Shown piece by piece: positions 7,214 through 8,194 of a stretch of DNA of 8,194 nt. Position 1 is the stretch's first letter; each line of letters starts with the position of its first letter. The translations under genes were made by a program, and so were the position numbers. Source of the DNA: Roseiarcus sp050010035 (GTDB taxonomy: Bacteria; Pseudomonadota; Alphaproteobacteria; Rhizobiales; Beijerinckiaceae); contig JBEKLU010000183.1 of the NCBI GenBank assembly GCA_050010035.1, positions 1 through 8,194 of the forward strand, read 5' to 3'. The notes under the pieces are model-generated. The model worked only from the letters and a program-made list of their open reading frames with translations. It did no database searches and was not told where the DNA came from.

Positions 7214-7291
7214 GGCGGTTTGCGGCTGGTTGGCGCGCGCGGCTCGAGGGACGAGCAAGGGGGATGCGCTCGACGAGACGCTTTTTTCCCT

Positions 7292-7320
7292 TTGCCGGAC
7301 GTCGGGCTCGGCAAGCTTTT
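7292..7320 (+). terminator. Candidate rho-independent terminator after the acetyltransferase gene
   Basis: TTGCCG (7292-7297) pairs with CGGCAA (7309-7314) around an 11-nt loop, and GC then TTTT follows at 7317-7320. It lies 79 nt after the stop codon in the correct orientation. The stem is only 6 bp and the T-run is short, so activity is uncertain. Confidence 0.4.
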
Positions 7321-7353
7321 CCCAACCCATGCCAAACATTTCCAAATTCTCGG

Positions 7354-7428
7354 CCTTTTTCTCCAAATATTTCCAAAGATTCCTTTGGCCGTTTTGTGCG
7401 AAATCAACGGCTTGCAAGGAGAAAAAGG
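7354..7428. other. Foldable three-way-junction element (candidate structured RNA or dispersed repeat)
   Basis: CCTTTTTCTCC (7354-7364) is the exact reverse complement of GGAGAAAAAGG (7418-7428), an 11-bp closing stem. It encloses two adjacent hairpins: CCAAAG/CTTTGG (7373-7378 with 7383-7388, loop ATTC) and GCCGTT/AACGGC (7388-7393 with 7406-7411, 12-nt loop), sharing only base 7388. Because Watson-Crick stems fold on either strand, the transcribed strand is unknown. No promoter is evident. I recognise no known RNA family. A repeat element or a remnant of one is the main alternative. Confidence 0.4.
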
Positions 7429-7688
7429 AAATTTTGCCTTGCTCCAAATTTCTTGCGCCGATCCGCTTGCGAAAGCCCCCGGCGCCGCCGGCAAGGCGGA
7501 GAGCGATAGAGAGAAGGCTAGCATGTTTTTCGTTTTTCCGAAAGGCAAAATTGGGATCGAGAAACGGCTTTACGGTGAGGCACGCATTTCCTTTTTCGAG
7601 GCGTGGACTGCGCCCCGTCGGTGAGACACAGCCAATTCCGTGCTTGTCGACCGTTCCCGCCGACCCACCGCGCCAATCCGAGCCGGGT

Positions 7689-7711
7689 AAAACGGGAAAT
7701 TAGCGCCCGTC
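7689..7711 (-). terminator. Candidate rho-independent terminator for the radical SAM remnant
   Basis: On the minus strand ACGGG (7710-7706) pairs with CCCGT (7696-7692), with a 9-nt loop and a G-U pair possible at the base. The last stem T plus three more Ts and an A follow. It lies about 22 nt after the stop at 7733 in the right orientation. The short stem limits confidence. Confidence 0.42.
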
Positions 7712-7732
7712 ACCGTAATTCCGACAAGGTCT

Positions 7733-8101
7733 CTACAGCGAGACGGACGCGTCGGGTTTGCTGTCAGGCTCGAACTGGCTGAAGAAGCGCGCGCGGCACT
7801 CTTCCATCAGCGACTCCCAAACCGCGTCTCCTTCAGGGGTCAATGCCTCCGCTTGGCGGATTTCGGGAAAACGGCCCTCTTCCAGGAGCACATAGGGCAC
7901 GAAGCAGCGCTTCAGACCCTCGATATCGGCGGGCGCGAACTGCGGCATGTTCAGCAATGTCGGGCTTGTCAGCGAGGAGACGATCAGCTCTTCGCGCACA
8001 TAACCCTTCTTGACCGCGATCTCGCGCAACGCGGTGCCATGAAACGGCGTGAAGGTGTACATGTTGCGCGTATCGTGGCTTATCCCGCTGTCCCAGGTGC
8101 C
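7733..8101 (-). pseudogene. C-terminal remnant of a B12-binding-type radical SAM protein
   Basis: The last 122 residues read like the C-terminal region of cobalamin-binding-domain radical SAM proteins: WDSGISHDTRNMYTFTPFHG, then ALREIAVKKGY, LIVSSLTSP, LLNMPQFAPADIEGLKR and PEIRQAEALTPEGDAVWESL. The B12-binding domain and the CxxxCxxC iron-sulfur motif that such enzymes need are absent from the window. The frame stays open to the right edge, but upstream of TWDSGI (about 8101) it turns into Arg/Pro/Ala-rich sequence with no family character, coinciding with sequence that looks like an insertion-sequence end. The simplest reading is a gene broken by insertion, leaving a nonfunctional 3' part. 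If the frame truly continued past 8194 it would instead be an intact gene with an unusual internal stretch. The catalysed reaction cannot be named from this fragment. Confidence 0.6.
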
Positions 8102-8104
8102 CCT

Positions 8105-8194
8105 AGATGTGGTATGCGGGCGTAGTTGAGTCGCCGTTCGAGGCGGCCGCGACGGGGCGCGCAATGGCCAAGGGTCGATCGCTTTCGCAGTTTC
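8105..8194 (+). mobile_element. Candidate left end of an insertion sequence (IS1595-like), truncated by window
   Basis: Radical SAM homology stops near 8101. Immediately beyond, GGTATGCGGGCGTAGTTGAG (8111-8130) looks like an insertion-sequence terminal repeat, and a plus-strand start codon follows 53 bp into the putative element. The second terminal repeat and target duplication lie outside the window, so the boundary is approximate and the family assignment rests on weak resemblance. Confidence 0.35.
8164..8194 (+). CDS. Possible transposase N-terminus, IS1595-like (partial)
   Basis: The ATG at 8164 opens a frame that runs off the window edge and encodes MAKGRSLSQF. Short N-termini of the form basic residues plus LSQF or LxEF occur in IS1595-family transposases, just before the segment leading to the zinc-binding CPxCG motif. 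Ten residues cannot establish identity. Its position just inside a putative element end that disrupts another gene is the main support. The ribosome site is weak. Confidence 0.35.
   Translation, partial: MAKGRSLSQF

Larger units (their letters stand above)
7214..7732. other. Convergent AT-richer intergenic region without a convincing gene
   Basis: About 520 bp lies between the 3' ends of the acetyltransferase and the radical SAM remnant. Composition drops well below the flanking genes, with T-, A- and CCAAA-rich tracts. Short frames exist on both strands, but none has a plausible start, domain or codon pattern. Recognisable content is a terminator-like hairpin near each end, a foldable segment at 7354-7428, several further inverted repeats, and scattered TTTCCAAA-type words (7340, 7370). 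It may be a decayed gene, a dispersed repeat, or the site of a noncoding RNA. Confidence 0.6.

Noticed and set aside
6587..7447. 286-residue minus-strand frame opposite the acetyltransferase
   Set aside because: Most of it mirrors the GNAT gene, and its N-terminal part is a translation of the foldable intergenic element.
7132..7703. Several 90-160 residue frames on both strands in the right intergenic region
   Set aside because: They overlap one another in different frames, lack ribosome sites and domains, and run through inverted repeats; noncoding structure explains the region better.

Overview
The window comes from a high-GC proteobacterium, most likely an alphaproteobacterium of the Rhizobiales type. 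I infer this from the strong G/C preference at third codon positions and from protein resemblance; no rRNA or other taxonomic marker is present. All identifications come from reading the translated sequence, without any database search.

Left region (1-1310): a short reading-frame tail that may be the end of an IS66-like transposase, then a plus-strand ankyrin-repeat protein. The C-terminal half of the ankyrin gene is visibly more AT-rich and ends in a TPR-like stretch. This part looks like accessory DNA.

Centre (1311-7213): typical high-GC chromosome. Two minus-strand genes are a large polytopic membrane protein resembling GT-C glycosyltransferases (704 aa) and a YecD-like isochorismatase-family protein (191 aa) that has glycine where the family's catalytic cysteine sits. 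Divergent from them is a probable two-gene operon: a full-length AdiA-like Orn/Lys/Arg decarboxylase (785 aa) followed 29 nt later by a phosphinothricin-acetyltransferase-like GNAT enzyme. The 166-bp divergent intergenic region holds a Pho-box-like direct repeat and, just downstream, an operator-like dyad, both oriented plausibly for the decarboxylase. A simple reading is that the operon makes a polyamine or amine and may then acylate it or a related compound; the substrates are not determined by the sequence.

Right region (7214-8194): about 520 bp of convergent, AT-richer intergenic DNA with no convincing gene. It holds a terminator-like hairpin at each end and a 75-nt segment that can fold into a three-way junction closed by a perfect 11-bp stem. 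Beyond it, on the minus strand, lies the C-terminal part of a B12-binding-type radical SAM protein. Its homology appears to stop abruptly near 8101, where sequence resembling the left end of an insertion sequence begins, with a plus-strand start codon at 8164 that may open an IS1595-like transposase. This side therefore also looks rearranged by mobile DNA.
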